Position numbers and translations under genes: made by a program. Below, one piece after another: positions 44,580 to 54,635 of a stretch of 64,000 bases of DNA. Positions within the stretch are counted from its first letter, which is position 1. The number at the start of each line of letters is the position of its first letter. This stretch comes from Photobacterium angustum (GTDB lineage: Bacteria > Pseudomonadota > Gammaproteobacteria > Enterobacterales > Vibrionaceae), in NCBI RefSeq assembly GCF_002954615.1, contig NZ_MSCJ01000001.1, positions 1,302,001 through 1,366,000 on the forward strand, in the 5' to 3' direction. The notes beneath the pieces are model-generated. The model had not been told where the DNA came from and did no database searches. It saw only the letters and a list, made by a program, of their open reading frames with translations.

Positions 44580-45824
44580 ATGAGTCTTAAAAGTTTCTTA
44601 GATAATCAATCACCAAAGTTCAAACCTGGTGGACGGTACCAAACCTTTTATCCTTTGTTTGAGGCGGTTGAAACTATTTTTTACACCCCGGGACAAGTTA
44701 ATAAAGGTATTACTCATGTTAGAGATAGCATTGATTTAAAACGTATTATGATCATGGTTTGGTTAGCTGTTTTTCCCGCCATGATTTGGGGTATGTACAA
44801 TATAGGGCAACAATCTAGTAATGCTTTGTTATACGGACTTGATGCGACGGCGGCTCAGCAAGCATTGGATTCCTCATGGCGACTTAGTTGGGTGTGGGGG
44901 TCTCTTGACGCCGTTCAGCAATCAAGTTGGATAAGTGATCTTTTAGTCGGTGCCAGTTACTTTTTCCCTGTTTATCTTACTGTCTTTATCGTTGGTGGCT
45001 TTTGGGAAGTGTTATTTGCCATTATTCGGCGGCATGAAGTGAATGAAGGCTTCTTCGTCACCTCAATTTTGTTTGCGCTTATTCTTCCTCCGACTATTCC
45101 ACTTTGGCAAGCTGCGCTAGGTATTACCTTTGGTATTGTTGTCGCAAAAGAGATCTTTGGTGGTACTGGTCGAAATTTCTTAAACCCAGCTCTCGCCGGT
45201 CGTGCTTTTCTATACTTCGCCTACCCTGCAAATATGTCAGGCGGCGCTGTTTGGGTTGCAGCTGATGGTTATTCAGGGGCGACACCACTCAGTCAGTGGT
45301 ATGAAGGTGGACAGAATGCACTGACGAATAACATGACGGGGCAATCTATCTCATGGTTTGATGCTTTCATTGGTAATATTCCCGGTTCAATGGGAGAAGT
45401 ATCAACCTTATTTATCGCGCTAACAGGCCTAATCTTAATCTTTATGAGAATTGCATCCTGGCGAATTGTACTAGGTGTTTTCATCGGCCTCGCAGCTACC
45501 TCTTTACTACTTAACACCATTGGTTCAAATACCAATTACATGTTTTCAATGCCCTTCTATTGGCACTTTGTTATTGGTGGTGTCGCTTTTGGTACTTTCT
45601 TTATGGCAACCGATCCAGTTTCTGCCGCATTTACCAATAAAGGGAAATGGGCATACGGTATTTTAATTGGTGTGATGACCATATTTATTCGCGTACTTAA
45701 TCCTGCTTACCCAGAAGGTATTATGCTCGCTATTTTATTTGCCAACTTGTTTGCGCCACTGTTCGATTTTATGACCAAAACAGGAAATATTAAACGCCGT
45801 GCTAAACGGGCGGCATTAAAATAG
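44580..45824 (+). CDS. Solitary NqrB paralogue (Na+-NQR subunit B)
   Basis: 414-residue inner-membrane protein very close to NqrB of Na+-translocating NADH:quinone reductase ([59 protein letters not shown]). The covalent FMN attachment motif SGAT is kept (near residue 232). AGGAGG precedes the ATG. No nqrA or nqrC-F genes lie beside it, although nqrABCDEF is normally one operon. It may be an additional paralogue or a subunit borrowed by another complex. Confidence 0.88.
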   Translation: MSLKSFLDNQSPKFKPGGRYQTFYPLFEAVETIFYTPGQVNKGITHVRDSIDLKRIMIMVWLAVFPAMIWGMYNIGQQSSNALLYGLDATAAQQALDSSWRLSWVWGSLDAVQQSSWISDLLVGASYFFPVYLTVFIVGGFWEVLFAIIRRHEVNEGFFVTSILFALILPPTIPLWQAALGITFGIVVAKEIFGGTGRNFLNPALAGRAFLYFAYPANMSGGAVWVAADGYSGATPLSQWYEGGQNALTNNMTGQSISWFDAFIGNIPGSMGEVSTLFIALTGLILIFMRIASWRIVLGVFIGLAATSLLLNTIGSNTNYMFSMPFYWHFVIGGVAFGTFFMATDPVSAAFTNKGKWAYGILIGVMTIFIRVLNPAYPEGIMLAILFANLFAPLFDFMTKTGNIKRRAKRAALK

Positions 45825-45855
45825 ATACCTTCACTGACACCCTTATCAACTATCT

Positions 45856-45887
45856 GATTACACGATAATCTTTCGTTTCGTGTAATC
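45856..45887. repeat. Hairpin after the NqrB gene
   Basis: GATTACACGA / TCGTGTAATC, perfect 10-bp arms with a 12-nt loop, without a T tract. It could act as a factor-dependent terminator or processing site. Confidence 0.5.
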
Positions 45888-46052
45888 GGATAATAAGAAA
45901 AATATATCAACAGAAATTATCGTTACAGTATGTTGTTATAATAAATATTCGATTCATAGTATTAATTCCCCCTATTAAGAGCCGTTACGCTTGATGTAGT
46001 AGCAACTAAAGCGGTAAAATACGCGCCCTGTTTTAAATCGTGAGTATGTTGA

Positions 46053-46751
46053 ATGTCTGAACAAAAGCGAAAGGCGCTAAAGAAAATAGCAAAATGCCTT
46101 GAGTTAGGTAACTCGGCTAACGTTAATGAAGCCGCGCAAGCTATTCGTATGGCCCATCGCCTCATGCTCAAATATGGTCTTGAAAAAGACGATATTGAAT
46201 TCATCAAAATGGGCAAAACAAAATCTCAGACCTTACTCCCAAGTGATATTAGTGCACAGATTTTAAAAATCATTCGCGGTATTAATCGTCGATTCGGTGT
46301 GGAATGTGTACTAACCAATTACAAAGGTTTAAAAAAAGCTGAGTTCATTGGCATGGCTGAACGTGCAATTTTCGCCGCTTTTGCTTTTGATGTTGTATAT
46401 CGTGAAATGAACCAACAAACAGGTCAATTCAGAAACAGTTTCGCAGGTACTGGTACTAGCACACAAGAAGTAACACGACGTGTAAATTCTTTCTTAGCGG
46501 GTTGGCTTGAAGGTGCATTGGAAAAACTACCGGAGTTAACGACAGACGATGACCATGATCAACGTATGGCTAACTACATTGATAAACAATTTGAAAACCT
46601 TGATCGTGAAACGTTTAAAAAACAGCTTCAAGAAGCAATGAAAGCACTTACCGATGATTATGAAAAAGGCATGAAAAAAGGCCGCTCTATTTCGGTCAGT
46701 CGCCCTGTTGGTGGTAAATCAGCACAAGAAGAATTAAAAAGACTTAACTGA
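46053..46751 (+). CDS. DUF2786 family protein
   Basis: 232-residue cytoplasmic protein. DUF2786 is the N-terminal part (KRKALKKIAKCLELGNSANVNEAAQAIRMAHRLM), followed by a helical domain ending in a basic tail. Proteins with this domain occur widely in Vibrio and phages; no activity has been shown. It is a single gene with a terminator. Confidence 0.82.
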   Translation: MSEQKRKALKKIAKCLELGNSANVNEAAQAIRMAHRLMLKYGLEKDDIEFIKMGKTKSQTLLPSDISAQILKIIRGINRRFGVECVLTNYKGLKKAEFIGMAERAIFAAFAFDVVYREMNQQTGQFRNSFAGTGTSTQEVTRRVNSFLAGWLEGALEKLPELTTDDDHDQRMANYIDKQFENLDRETFKKQLQEAMKALTDDYEKGMKKGRSISVSRPVGGKSAQEELKRLN

Positions 46752-46769
46752 TTCTATCCTTTTCTCGTA

Positions 46770-46796
46770 AAAAAGCCGCTAATGCGGCTTTTTTTA
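46770..46796 (+). terminator. Intrinsic terminator after the DUF2786 gene
   Basis: AAAAAGCCGC / GCGGCTTTTTTT with a 4-nt loop. Confidence 0.92.
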
Positions 46797-47048
46797 TAAC
46801 TTTATAATTTATAAATTACAGTAATAGCTAATATAACGGCTATTTCATGCCTATCAAAAACCAATGCACAACACTGATAAATAGCTTAAAAGCATAGTTA
46901 TTAGCCTCTTTTTGTGTAACTTTATTTGACTCGTTTAAAAAAACAGCAAAAGAACAACTATAAACACGATATTTCAAAGAAATGAGATTCCAGTCGCGTT
47001 TTTATGTTAGAATAAATCAAAATCCCTTAATTCCATAGCCATCAAGAC

Positions 47049-48353
47049 ATGAAATTTCCAGGTCAACGTAAGTCAAAGCATTACTTTCCTGTCAATGCCC
47101 GCGATCCATTAGTTGTTCAAATTCAACAAGACAATCCATTAGCAAAATCACATCTAATTGGTGTTGGTCAAACCATAGTTGATATTGAAGCTCGCGTTGA
47201 CGATGACTTCTTAGCCAGACATGCTCTTACTAAGGGACAATCTGTCGTTCTTGATGAAGATAAAGCTGAACTACTTTATAAAGAATTAAAAGATCGTAAG
47301 CTTATCAGCCACGAATACCCTGGCGATACCATTGGTAATACATTGCACAACTACTCAGTATTAGCTGATGATAAGTCAATTCTGCTTGGTGTAATGAGCC
47401 AAGATCTAAAAATCGGTTCATACGCATACCGCTATTTATGTAACACCTCTAGCCGTATGGATTTAGATTATCTACAGCCTGTAAATGGTCCTATCGGTCG
47501 TTGCTACACACTTATCAGTGAAGATGGTGAACGTACTTTCGCGATAAACGAAGGTCAAATGAACCAGCTTCGTCCTGAAAGTATTCCTGAATCTGCATTC
47601 AAAAAAGCCTCTGCATTGGTGCTATCAACTTACCTTGTTCGTGGTAAGCCAACAGACCCAATGAAAGATGCAGCACTTAAAGCTATCGAATACGCGAAAA
47701 AGTACAATGTGCCAGTAGTACTGACTATGGGTACTAAATACGTTATCGAAGATAAGCGCGAGTGGTGGATTGAGTTTCTAAAAGAGCACGTAACCTGTGT
47801 TGCGATGAACGAAGAAGAAGCTGAAGCATTAACGGGTGAAGCAGATCCACTGACTGCTGCTGATAAAGCACTTGATTGGGTTGATATGGTTCTGTGTACT
47901 GCCGGTCCTGCTGGTTTATACATGGCGGGTTACACCGAAGATTCATTAAAGCGTGAATCATCACTGCCGCTTCTTCCGGGTAAGATTCCAGAATTCAATA
48001 AATACGAATTCAGCCGCCCAATGGCCAAAAGTGCATGTGAAAACCCAATTCGTGTTTACTCTCACATCGCCCCTTACCTTGGTGGCCCTGTTGAGATCAA
48101 AAACACAAACGGTGCAGGTGATGCTGCGCTTTCTGCGCTTCTACACGATATGTCTGCTAACCGCTTCCATAAGGTTAATGTACCTAATTCTGCGAAACAC
48201 ACTGCGAACTTCTTGTCGTACTCGTCTTTCTCTCAGATTTGCCAGTACTCTAACCGTGTTAGCTATGAAGTATTGATCCAACACGCACCTCGCCTATCTC
48301 ATGGCCTACCAGAGCGTGAAGACTGTTTAGAAGAAGCATACTGGGAACGTTAA
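47049..48353 (+). CDS. gsk: Inosine/guanosine kinase
   Basis: 434-residue cytoplasmic PfkB-family kinase of purine salvage (guanosine or inosine to GMP or IMP). The PfkB signature NTNGAGDAALSALLHD with the catalytic Asp is near residue 357, and the N-terminus (MKFPGQRKSKHYFPV) is typical of Gsk. Its length matches the E. coli enzyme. A bidirectional terminator follows. Confidence 0.95.
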   Translation: MKFPGQRKSKHYFPVNARDPLVVQIQQDNPLAKSHLIGVGQTIVDIEARVDDDFLARHALTKGQSVVLDEDKAELLYKELKDRKLISHEYPGDTIGNTLHNYSVLADDKSILLGVMSQDLKIGSYAYRYLCNTSSRMDLDYLQPVNGPIGRCYTLISEDGERTFAINEGQMNQLRPESIPESAFKKASALVLSTYLVRGKPTDPMKDAALKAIEYAKKYNVPVVLTMGTKYVIEDKREWWIEFLKEHVTCVAMNEEEAEALTGEADPLTAADKALDWVDMVLCTAGPAGLYMAGYTEDSLKRESSLPLLPGKIPEFNKYEFSRPMAKSACENPIRVYSHIAPYLGGPVEIKNTNGAGDAALSALLHDMSANRFHKVNVPNSAKHTANFLSYSSFSQICQYSNRVSYEVLIQHAPRLSHGLPEREDCLEEAYWER

Positions 48354-48373
48354 TTCCAAGTTTGTAGCATTAT

Positions 48374-48399
48374 AAAAAGGAGCTGATTAGCTCCTTTTT
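48374..48399. terminator. Bidirectional intrinsic terminator
   Basis: AAAAAGGAGCT / AGCTCCTTTTTT between the convergent gsk and thioesterase genes. Confidence 0.92.
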
Positions 48400-48417
48400 T
48401 CATATTTGTCATATGGA

Positions 48418-48849
48418 TTAAACACCATAACCATTTACATCAGCAAGTCGCTGTTTACTGCGAACGAAAACACCATTACCTCGCCCTATTTCTCTGTTTT
48501 CGGCATCATAAACCACCGCCTCAACAATAAATTGGGATTTATTTTTGTTTACCACCCTCCCCACTGACCGCATTGCCCCCTCTGAAATTGGTCGGGTTAA
48601 ATAAGTTGTAAATGACGTTGTTAATACAAACACTTCGGTTTCTAGTGAGCTCGCAGCAAAAAAAGCAGCATCATCAAGCATTTTAAAATACACCGAGCCG
48701 TGAACAGCCCCCGCAGAATGATGTAGCGATGAGTTAGCATTAATTTCAATCTCCGCCATCCCTTCACTAACAGTCATCGTGGGGGAATAAAACTGATTGA
48801 TAGGCGCTGCGGCATACATGTTTTCAAGTTTTCTATAATGCACATCCAT
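48418..48849 (-). CDS. Hotdog-fold thioesterase (PaaI/YiiD-like)
   Basis: 143-residue cytoplasmic acyl-CoA thioesterase of the PaaI hotdog family. The active-site helix is AGAVHGSVYFKMLDDAAFFAASS, and a central strand SFTTYLTRPISEG follows. AAAGGAG lies upstream of the ATG. It is a single gene; the substrate is unknown. Confidence 0.85.
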   Translation of the reverse strand: MDVHYRKLENMYAAAPINQFYSPTMTVSEGMAEIEINANSSLHHSAGAVHGSVYFKMLDDAAFFAASSLETEVFVLTTSFTTYLTRPISEGAMRSVGRVVNKNKSQFIVEAVVYDAENREIGRGNGVFVRSKQRLADVNGYGV

Positions 48850-48949
48850 GTTGAGAAAACGCTCCTTTTGCTAGGGTTTAAGGCTTATTTTTCTTATTAA
48901 TTCTCCTCAGTATATTCAATCACAGCTTTTACTGATGTGATGAATATAA

Positions 48950-48984
48950 AAAAGCCGATAGTGCTTTAACACTATCGGCTTTTT
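48950..48984 (-). terminator. Terminator of the adhesin export operon
   Basis: AAAGCCGATAGTG / CACTATCGGCTTT, 13-bp stem, with a T run on the minus strand just past the OmpA-like gene. Confidence 0.92.
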
Positions 48985-49016
48985 ACCAAAACTCGTTAAT
49001 TACTTATCTGCGGTAT

Positions 49017-49625
49017 TTAGTCAGTATCTACCGAATAAATATCCCACTTCATATCAATTGTTTTATCCGTACCTGATACCGCAGCAATAACACGTCTATT
49101 TCTCTCAGCGGCAATCTCAGTTTCACTATCATCAATAGGCTTCGTGTAACCATAACCTATTGCTTGCAGACGATTAGCGTCAATAAAGAATGTATTTTTC
49201 AACATATCAACCACTGCTTCAGCACGAGCCTGAGACAGTGCCATATTCAACTCATAGCTACCGGTCTTGCTACAGTGTCCTTCAATCGTCACAGACGAAT
49301 CAGGGTACTGATGCATAAAATTAGCAATGGCCTCAATTTCACGCTGATACACAGGTTTAATAACGGCTGAATTATTAGCAAAGTTTAATTTAAGCTCTAC
49401 ACGATCGGAAATTTCTTTCTCTTTTCCACAGCCAACATTATTAACGAATGAACCTGCCACACTGTTTGGGCATTGATCGCGAGCTTCAATCACGCCATCA
49501 CCATCTAAGTCACGTAGATCGTATTGCTGTGTTGTTGTTTGTGATTCAGAACCGTCAGATGAAGCACAACCGCTAATCATTGCAGACATAATGACTAACG
49601 AACTTAATAGTATATTTTTTTTCAT
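49017..49625 (-). CDS. OmpA-like lipoprotein of the type I secretion operon
   Basis: 202-residue outer-membrane lipoprotein (lipobox ISGC near residue 20). A thrombospondin type 3-like calcium motif DLDGDGVIEARDQCPN is followed by an OmpA-like peptidoglycan-binding domain (VTIEGHCSKTGSYELNMALSQARAEAVVDML). It overlaps the TolC-like gene by one base and is the last gene of the adhesin operon. It probably ties the exporter or the adhesin to the cell wall. Confidence 0.9.
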   Translation of the reverse strand: MKKNILLSSLVIMSAMISGCASSDGSESQTTTQQYDLRDLDGDGVIEARDQCPNSVAGSFVNNVGCGKEKEISDRVELKLNFANNSAVIKPVYQREIEAIANFMHQYPDSSVTIEGHCSKTGSYELNMALSQARAEAVVDMLKNTFFIDANRLQAIGYGYTKPIDDSETEIAAERNRRVIAAVSGTDKTIDMKWDIYSVDTD

Positions 49626-50995
49626 TATTCACTCTCTCCTTGACGAGTTGCTTCACTGCTCCAGTTCTCGGGCGTTGTTACACGTAGTGATGAGATTAGC
49701 TGCCCTGTTGCATGTAATATACGGTATTGTGAAACAAGCTCATCAAACTCAGCACGTAAATAACTCTTACGCGCTTCAAACAATTCGTTTTCAGAATCTA
49801 ACAAGTCTAATAATGAACGTTGACCTAATTTAAATTGCTGCTCATACGCTGATTGGGTTTCTTTAGAAGCCTCAACATGCGTGCGGATAAAGTCTCGTTG
49901 CTTTGCCAAAAAGGTATTGGCATTCCAAGCGAGTGTTGTACCATCTCTTACATCACGGGATGTATTTTGATGAATACTTTTTGCTTCATCAATTTTGTAT
50001 GCGGCTTCTCGAACACGTGAAGTGTCTTTGCCACCATTAAAGAGGTTATAACGTAACTGAATCCCTGCTTGTAACTCTTTATCTTCCCCTTCAAGCGCAT
50101 TTTCATAATCAAACTTTTCATCTGACCATTTACCACCAAGCTCTAAAGTGATTTCAGGGTAATAGTTAGATTTTAAAGCCTCTCTCTCTGAACGTGCTGC
50201 AGAAATATCACTGTTTGATGATTTCAATATAGGATTGTTTTTTTGTGCTATTTCAATTGCTTGTTCTAGTGATGACGGAATTTTTTCTTGATCGGCCATT
50301 GGTATAATCACATTCTCTGGCGATTCATTAACAACTCTAATAAATTCACTTCGTGCATCAGCGGCATTATTTTGTGCTGACATTAAATTAGAATTAGCAC
50401 GTGCTAAACGCCCTTTACTTTGTGATAAATCAGCACTTGAACCTAAGCCAGATTCTGTTTTCTCTTTTATTTGGTCAAACAAAAACTGATGCTTTTCAAC
50501 ATTGTTTTCCGCTAACTTTACAATCTGCTCTTCTACTAAGTAATTAATGTAGACTTTTACCACCGAAAGCGCGATATCTTCCGCTGTAGCAAAAAGCTTT
50601 AGTTGATCCGCTTTTGCTTCATAGTCTAAACGTGATAATTCATGTCCTGTTAAAAAGCCATTAAATAATACTTGTCGGATACTAATTCCAACTTCTGGTG
50701 TTTCTGAATCGACCATGTCTTCAGTTTGTAATCGACTCTGAGGAGTAGAGCTTTGTTTGAAACCATAACTCGCCGTCAAATCAACAGTCGGTAAATAGTC
50801 ACCAAACACTTGTGTGCCTTGCTCCTCTCGGGCTTTAAATTGACTTAAAGCCTGCTGTAACTGAGGATTAGTATCTAAAGTAACCGCAACAGCTTGCTCT
50901 AATGTTTGGCTCATGACTGTAGCTGGATATAACGATGAAACAATAGCTGTTGTAATCAAGCTCTTCTTAATACAATCGCGTATTCCATGACGCAT
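49625..50995 (-). CDS. TolC-family outer-membrane channel (LapE-like)
   Basis: 456-residue outer-membrane efflux/secretion channel, with a signal peptide (residues about 1-29, ending VMSQ). It has the two TolC repeats rich in coiled-coil sequence (LEQAVAVTLDTNPQLQQALSQ, then YEQQFKLGQRSLLDLLDSEN). It forms the outer-membrane exit of the type I system that starts with the ABC protein at 52397. In Lap systems this channel also holds the adhesin at the surface. Confidence 0.92.
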   Translation of the reverse strand: MRHGIRDCIKKSLITTAIVSSLYPATVMSQTLEQAVAVTLDTNPQLQQALSQFKAREEQGTQVFGDYLPTVDLTASYGFKQSSTPQSRLQTEDMVDSETPEVGISIRQVLFNGFLTGHELSRLDYEAKADQLKLFATAEDIALSVVKVYINYLVEEQIVKLAENNVEKHQFLFDQIKEKTESGLGSSADLSQSKGRLARANSNLMSAQNNAADARSEFIRVVNESPENVIIPMADQEKIPSSLEQAIEIAQKNNPILKSSNSDISAARSEREALKSNYYPEITLELGGKWSDEKFDYENALEGEDKELQAGIQLRYNLFNGGKDTSRVREAAYKIDEAKSIHQNTSRDVRDGTTLAWNANTFLAKQRDFIRTHVEASKETQSAYEQQFKLGQRSLLDLLDSENELFEARKSYLRAEFDELVSQYRILHATGQLISSLRVTTPENWSSEATRQGESE

Positions 50996-51021
50996 AAATG
51001 AATATCCTTATCTTTTATGGT

Positions 51022-52404
51022 TTAGCGCTCTCTGAGCGCCATTTCTTTAGCTCTTAAAATCGGGTTGAGTATGTATTCTAAAACAGTTCTTTTTCCTGTA
51101 ATTACATCAACAGATGTCAACATGCCGGGAATAATTGGCAAAGGTGTCTTATCTGATTTCATTAAATGTGAGTGTGTTGTGCGAACCTTTACTAAGTAAT
51201 AACTATTGCCCTCTTCATCTTGCGAGGTATCTGCACTAATATTCACAACAGATCCTTCAAGCCCACCATAACGAGTAAAGTCATACGCTGTTACTTTCAC
51301 AACAGCCGGTAACCCTGGGTGCAAGAATGCAATATCTTTAGGCTGAATCTTTGCTTCAATTAATAAGTTATCTTCCGTTGGTACGATATCTAATATAGCT
51401 TCACCAGGTTTAACCACCCCACCAATAGTTGTTATATTGATACTTTTGATTGTGCCATTTACAGGTGAATGTAATACCGCTTTATCAACTTTGTCTTGCG
51501 AACCAACTTGCGCTTCGGTTAAACGTGAAAGTTTGGCTGTCATTTCATTAAGTTGAGCTCGTACATCTTTTTGATAATTCAACACTGCTTCACGTCGCTT
51601 TAAAATTGACTCATCTAAAGCGGCTTTTAGCTTAGGTTGCTCAGCATAAAGTGCCGAAAGTTCACCTTTGGTTTCATTGACTTTACGTTCTAGCTGCAAC
51701 AGTTCAACTTCCGAAACGATGCCCTTTTTAGCTAAAGGCTTTGTCATTACTAATTCTTTATTAATCAGTTTTAAGCTACTTTTCAGTGTTCGGATGCGAG
51801 AAGATAATGAGTAACTTTCTTGTTGTTGTTGAACAATTTGACGAGCAAGGATCGCCAATTGATTTTGAAGCTCTTCTAACCGCCCTTGATATTCATCCTG
51901 CTGGCGAGCTATGAGCTCAGGCTCTTTTTGTACAAGTTCTTGAGAGAAAACAAGCGGTGCAATATTTATCTTAATCCGTTGTTTCCAGTCTTTAATATCA
52001 TCATCAATTACAATGCTTTTAAGTTCTTGCCGAAAACGGATAATATTTGTATTAAGGCTATCTTCTTCATCTTCTTGCTGAGCTAAATCAGAGCGAAAAC
52101 GAGTGTCATCAATACGCACAAGGGGTTGACCCTTTTTAACTGTCATTCCTTCTTCTACGTATAGCGCTTGCAACAAACCACCATCGTAGCTTTGAATTAC
52201 TTGTACTTGTGATGATGGAATAACCTTACCTGAGCCTCTAGTGACAAGTTCCAATTGAGCAAAAAAAGCCCAAATGAAAAAGCATATCAACATAAAAAAG
52301 AGTGCCCATACCATATAGCGATGCTTCCTTGGCGAATCAATCATCATCGCGTTGTAGACATCATCCATCATCTCTTGATCTTGGTCGGAAAAAGGCTTAT
52401 TCAT
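51022..52404 (-). CDS. HlyD-family membrane fusion protein (LapC-like)
   Basis: 460-residue periplasmic adaptor of the type I secretion system. One membrane helix near residue 35-55 (WALFFMLICFFIWAFFAQ), a lipoyl-like half (VTRGSGKVIPSSQVQVIQSYDGG), a long coiled coil (about 110-300) and the beta-barrel part (SPVNGTIKSINITTIGGVV). The ATG at 52404 with GGGAGG upstream is preferred over the in-frame 52422. It overlaps the ABC gene by 8 nt. Confidence 0.93.
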   Translation of the reverse strand: MNKPFSDQDQEMMDDVYNAMMIDSPRKHRYMVWALFFMLICFFIWAFFAQLELVTRGSGKVIPSSQVQVIQSYDGGLLQALYVEEGMTVKKGQPLVRIDDTRFRSDLAQQEDEEDSLNTNIIRFRQELKSIVIDDDIKDWKQRIKINIAPLVFSQELVQKEPELIARQQDEYQGRLEELQNQLAILARQIVQQQQESYSLSSRIRTLKSSLKLINKELVMTKPLAKKGIVSEVELLQLERKVNETKGELSALYAEQPKLKAALDESILKRREAVLNYQKDVRAQLNEMTAKLSRLTEAQVGSQDKVDKAVLHSPVNGTIKSINITTIGGVVKPGEAILDIVPTEDNLLIEAKIQPKDIAFLHPGLPAVVKVTAYDFTRYGGLEGSVVNISADTSQDEEGNSYYLVKVRTTHSHLMKSDKTPLPIIPGMLTSVDVITGKRTVLEYILNPILRAKEMALRER

Positions 52405-54571
52405 TCCGGCCTCCCGATACACCTTGCTGTAACTGTTTCAATACTTTTTCACGTTGATCATCTAAAACGATCTTACCGTTATCAACGACGATAATGCGAT
52501 CCACAAGCGGTAGTAATGACATTTTATGGGTGATAATTAATAGGGTACGATTTGTAGCAACATGCTGCATTGAATGCATAAAACGCTTCTCTGCATGTGC
52601 ATCCATACTTGCTGTTGGCTCATCCATTAATAAAATTGGAGGATCATTTAATATCGCCTGAGCTAGTGCGACTGCTTGACGCTGCCCTCTCGACAATGCG
52701 TTTCCTAACTCTCCAACTTGTTTATCTAAACCTTCTGAATCACTATCCGTAAAGCTGCTAACACCTGAAAGTTGAATAGCACGCAGCAACTGATGTTCAG
52801 TGACTTGTCTCGTTCCAAACATAATATTGTCACGAATAGTGCCATGAATAAGCGTAATATCTTGTGGCATGTAACCAATATTTCTTCGCAAATCCGCCGG
52901 GTGAATTTGTTCACGATCAATGCCATCAAAACGTAAACTTCCTTCTGTTGGGCAATATAGCCCCGCTAATAACTTCGCTAATGACGTTTTACCTGAACCA
53001 TTCTTACCAAGAATCGCAATTTTCTCACCCGGTTTAATTGAAAAGTTCGCAGAGTCAATCGTGCATTTTTTCTGATTCGGATACGAAAATTGGACATTTT
53101 CTGCCTTAATAGCACCTTTCATTCTGTGGCGACTGATCAAATGTGCTTTGTCTTCAAATTCACTTTCTTCTTGCATCAGTTGATCTAATTGACGCAGAGA
53201 ACTTGAAGTTTGATTGGCTCTTGTTAGTAAATTTGCTAACTGAGCCATAGGAGAAACAACACGACTTGATAGCATAACAGCAGCGATAATCCCACCCATG
53301 GATATATCGACCGTTGATACACGATAAACGCCTAAAACCACAACACCAATAGCCGTTAACTGAGTAACAAAGGTGGCAAAATACGAAACAGAGTTAGAGA
53401 TTTTTTTAACTTTTAACTGCCAATTAGCAGTATGTGCAATCATCTGTTGCCAGTGCCGTTGTATCATCCCTTCTGCACTATTTGATTTAATCGCCTCTAT
53501 CGCCGTTAAACTTTCAATTAAATGTCCATGTTTTAGCGCTGAAAACTTATTAGATTCCTCAACTGCTATTTTTAATTTAGGTTGAACCAGTAATGTATAA
53601 CCAATAATTAATAAGCCCGCAATTAATGGAATAACAGCAAGGTCACCAGCAACAAAATAAATAACCAATAAAAATAATAAAGCAAAAGGTAAATCAATTA
53701 ATGTCGTTATCGTTGCTGAAGTCAACATGTCACGAATACTATCAAATTCACCTAATTGTTTTGCCATTCCACCAACTGAAACTGCACGTTTTGATAATGG
53801 AATTCCAATCACTTTTGCAAATAGACGAGAAGAAACGACAATATCAATTTTCTTCCCTGCTAAATCGATTAAATACCCTCTAATATGACGCATTAAAAAA
53901 TCAAAGATAAAAGCGACGACCGCACCGCTTGCTAAAACCCATAATGATTCAAATGCTAAATTAGGCACGATTTTATCGTACACATTCATCATAAATAAGG
54001 GAGAAATTAAAGCAAAAACATTCACTAATATCGAAGCAATTAATACGTCTCGATAAATAGGACTGGCTTCTTTAATCATATTCCATAACCAGTGACCGTA
54101 ACTAACATGTTGATGAACATCAACACTCTGGTCACCTCGGTATTGCTTCTTAATAAAGAAGCAATACCCCGTATAGCAACTTTCTAACTCTTCTAATGAA
54201 ATTTCAGATTCACCGCCATTATCAGAAAACTGAATCACAGCAAGGTTATTTGCTTGATCTATTTCCCTTAAAATACATGCTTGCTTATCTTTTAAAAGTA
54301 AAACACAAGGCAAAACAAGTGGCGTTATATCTGACAACAATTTACGTAATAATTTTGCGGTTAAACCTGCTCTTGCTGCTGCCTGAGGAAATATATCAGG
54401 CGTGACTAAAGCACTTTCAAGAGGAAGCCCTGCAATTAACGCATCTCCAGAACAAGGGTTTCCATAATATTCAGACAAAATAACAAGACTATCCAATAAT
54501 GGATCATCCGTTGTTTTTAATGAAGCAGGAATACTCCAGTATTCCTGCCTATTTTCAGGTGTGGATATCAT
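52397..54571 (-). CDS. Type I secretion ABC transporter (LapB-like)
   Basis: 724-residue inner-membrane exporter of the giant adhesin. An N-terminal C39-like domain (residues about 20-150), six-helix transmembrane domain (about 165-450) and an ATPase domain with Walker A (GKNGSGKTS), signature LSRGQRQ and Walker B (LLMDEPTAS). The N-terminal domain looks degenerate for peptidase activity, as in RTX exporters that do not cleave a leader. It lies 64 nt downstream of the adhesin gene, with no terminator between them. Confidence 0.93.
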   Translation of the reverse strand: MISTPENRQEYWSIPASLKTTDDPLLDSLVILSEYYGNPCSGDALIAGLPLESALVTPDIFPQAAARAGLTAKLLRKLLSDITPLVLPCVLLLKDKQACILREIDQANNLAVIQFSDNGGESEISLEELESCYTGYCFFIKKQYRGDQSVDVHQHVSYGHWLWNMIKEASPIYRDVLIASILVNVFALISPLFMMNVYDKIVPNLAFESLWVLASGAVVAFIFDFLMRHIRGYLIDLAGKKIDIVVSSRLFAKVIGIPLSKRAVSVGGMAKQLGEFDSIRDMLTSATITTLIDLPFALLFLLVIYFVAGDLAVIPLIAGLLIIGYTLLVQPKLKIAVEESNKFSALKHGHLIESLTAIEAIKSNSAEGMIQRHWQQMIAHTANWQLKVKKISNSVSYFATFVTQLTAIGVVVLGVYRVSTVDISMGGIIAAVMLSSRVVSPMAQLANLLTRANQTSSSLRQLDQLMQEESEFEDKAHLISRHRMKGAIKAENVQFSYPNQKKCTIDSANFSIKPGEKIAILGKNGSGKTSLAKLLAGLYCPTEGSLRFDGIDREQIHPADLRRNIGYMPQDITLIHGTIRDNIMFGTRQVTEHQLLRAIQLSGVSSFTDSDSEGLDKQVGELGNALSRGQRQAVALAQAILNDPPILLMDEPTASMDAHAEKRFMHSMQHVATNRTLLIITHKMSLLPLVDRIIVVDNGKIVLDDQREKVLKQLQQGVSGGRNE

Positions 54572-54635
54572 GAATTATACGTCCTTGTTACTTTTTATTT
54601 TTACGAACAGGAATATCCTTTATCTCTATTCATAT

